In this document: positions 48,401 through 51,400 of the stretch, in pieces
Layout: every line of letters starts with the position of its first letter
Position numbering within the stretch: position 1 is the stretch's first letter
Assembly: GCA_012845835.1 (NCBI GenBank)
Contig: JABAKD010000023.1
Location: forward strand, 7,887,147-7,951,146
Length of the DNA stretch: 64,000 nt
Direction of reading: 5' to 3'
Source of the DNA: Undaria pinnatifida
Lineage: Eukaryota > Sar > Phaeophyceae > Laminariales > Alariaceae
The notes under the pieces: generated by a model
The model's database searches: none
What the model saw: the letters and a program-made list of their open reading frames with translations, nothing else
What the model was told of the DNA's origin: nothing
Made by a program: the position numbers and the translations under genes

Positions 48401-51400
48401 AGCGAAAACGTGCTAATGTCTATATCTTAGCACATGCGTCGTCGTACGGTTCGTGTTGCATGCCTCACGAGGTCATGTGGGGTTGTTCATTGGGGTCGCG
48501 CACTGTAGACGCTCCTACGCCAGGCAAGGTCTATTGACCAGAAAGTATCCACCGTTGGCCTGAGGGGGGCTCTGGTCAGCACCATTTCTTTCAGGTGCTA
48601 AGCGCGAGACAAGAAAACAACCGCTCTTAACTTCATCCCCGAACCCCCATATCAGAATCCAGAAGAGGATAAGTAGAAACCCCTACTACAGTTGTCTTCA
48701 GATATAAATAACGTTCACACACCACATCAGGTCCTCAACAGTCAAGTCAATCACCACCACGAAGATCAGCTGTCGTATCTTACCACCAACACTACTACAC
48801 ACTCTCTGGTGCTCCACTGTCCACAGCTATATTTTTCGAGCGAAGCGAGTTTCTAATTCCCACCTGCGGTCCCCCCAAAAAAGGCAAAAACCGACGGTGC
48901 CAACCCGTCGGTAGCCTCGTTGGGCATTTGTGGGGCTGCAATGCCCCCTTCTGGGAACACCAGTCCTCGGCTATTTGGGCCTGTAATGTCCCCTTCTTGC
49001 GGGAGCAACATAGGACTTGAACCTAGTGAACGCTGACACTCTGTACTGGCTTTTTTGGGCAAGGCTGTTGGTGTGTGCGATGCCCTATATTCCACCATTC
49101 ATGGGTACGCGGGGACTATAATACCACTTCCTGTGTATGCACAGCTGTGACAGTCCCCCAAATAGCGCTCTACTCGGAAAAAAAGATAGTGTGTTTGTAC
49201 GCTTTAACTTGAATTTAGACTAGGTCACTAGCAAAATGAGTACCGTGGTAGCGGACCACACGAAAAAAAAAAAAAACAATCCCACCTGCGGTCCCCCCCG
49301 TAATAGTGCTCTACTCGAAAAAAAAAGTTCGTGTGTTTGTACGCTTTAACTTGAATTTAGACTAGGTCGCTGAAAAAATGAGTGCTGTGATGGCAGACCA
49401 CACGAAAAAAAAAAAACAGCACAAAAGCACCGTGGACGCACACGTCTGACGACAGTTATATCTATCAGCTGTCGCTCGTTTTAGCGACAGCTACAATATC
49501 TTTCTACTAGCTTTATGAAAAGCCAGGGTTTTGGGTGAGGTGTTTAGAGCTCCTCGAGTGTACCAAGGCCACGATGGCGGGGTTACGTTCATTTTCACTA
49601 CCGACGACGCGTGCTACAATACGGAAGAATTACAAGGTATACCACTTTTTGGCTGAAACGATTCTCAATGAAGGGGCTCATCAACCCAAAATCGTCCAAA
49701 TTTTTGCTACTTTTTTTTTGCATGATTCTAGTTGCGTACCTAGGCCTTGCATGGGATTTTTCATCTCCAGGTATGTGAGAGCAGTTCGGTTTTTCCTCTC
49801 TCCAAATCATGTTTGTGGGTTAAGAAGGAAATGCCTTGTTAACCTCTCGAGGTGAGGAGTAGTACTAGAAAAAAAATGGTCACCTCAACCGTACGTAGCA
49901 AAAAGCGTCCCTATACCCTCCGGCCGGTTTTCACTGTTTTCACCGTTTTCATCACTCGCACGAGTGATTCGCTGTAAACCTCACCGACGGAAAAAAAAGA
50001 AACGCTTCAGGGGCGATTGCTAACAACAAAATTTGTGGCGCGCAGCTGAGCTTACTATTCCGTTGCGGAGTCAAACCGTCAATTTATTGAACATCAGACA
50101 ACAACCTGAAGACCACCGCGAAATAACAGCGGGGGTCTCGCTCGGATTCTAATCGTCCACTTAGATTCTAATCGTCCACTTAAAACACGGCAGGACAAGC
50201 TGAAGCGACCGTAAAAAAACAGGGCGGGGGGGGGGAGGGGCGGGGTTGCCACTCGCGCGCGAGTAATCCGCTGATCCCCCCAAAAGGCCCCAGACGTGAC
50301 CCCCCCCTCCCGGTTACCCTTGACTTTTCAGGTGAAGCGAACGCACATATTTTCGAGACTCCCAACAGCACATGCTACGGTAGAGGTATACCTTTTTTTG
50401 GCTAACTTGTTTTCTGAAGAAACTTTTTTCATAGAGAAAAAAAAAAACATGGCCTGGGTATACAACGAGAAACAATCACAAAACATTTTGCCTATCTTTT
50501 TCTGACAACGACTTTGGGTTAAGGAGCCCCGTCGCCCACGGACAATTTCAGACGAAAAATGCTAGCTACCTATATCTTAGCGCGCGCGTCCAGGGTATGG
50601 TGTTTTTTTTTTTTTTCTTCCATCTTTTGGCGGATGGGGAAATATAAAGCTCTATAGCTCACCACATTTCCACGTATCTTCATACGCGCCGTGTGTCGAT
50701 TTAACTCAGTTGCTTTCGCAGCCCAACGCTAACTGGCGCACCCTGCGGATCCCATTGTAGATATAGCGTCAGCTGTCTCTATCAGTGGTCTACGTTACAA
50801 CCCCAGGTAGATTGTGCCAGAGAAATATGACCGCCTTGCTGGGGGAAGCCGCCTTATTCGTGTCGTTCCTTCCAGATGTGTCAAGTCTGGGTGAAAATTC
50901 CCCAGGCCCCCCCAAGCACCTTATATATCCGGATACCACCTTCTTCAGACCGCCTTCTGTTTGGGGACCCCTACAACCGTGTAGCTCTCAGATATTGTCG
51001 AGGAATGTTTTGTTAGTTGGCGAACCACAAAGCTATGGTGGAGGGGCCACTTTTGAGACCCCTTCATCGAGTTAGCCCCCACTCCATTTTGCGGTGTTGA
51101 GCTTTCGTGCTGCCTCATTTTCCCGGCATGAAGTGGGCAATGGAGTTGTTGGAGCTACGCCGCGCGCAAGAAAGAGTCGACTACTAATAGTTTTTCTTTG
51201 CTAAGAAGCACGGAGTCGCTCGGGCGAGTGGCTCAATCCGAGTAGTGAAAACAAAGGGTACCCTCCCGACCGTAGCACGCGTCTGGCGGGTACCGCCATA
51301 TATCGGTATACCGCCTTTTATCGGGATACCGCCTTACTCAGACCGCCTTATTGTCCACCGCCTTATATCGGGATACCGTCTTACACAGACCGCCTTATAT

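Noticed and set aside
48853-49098. Retrotransposon gag fragment
   Set aside because: No zinc knuckle or other diagnostic motif; only weak compositional resemblance.
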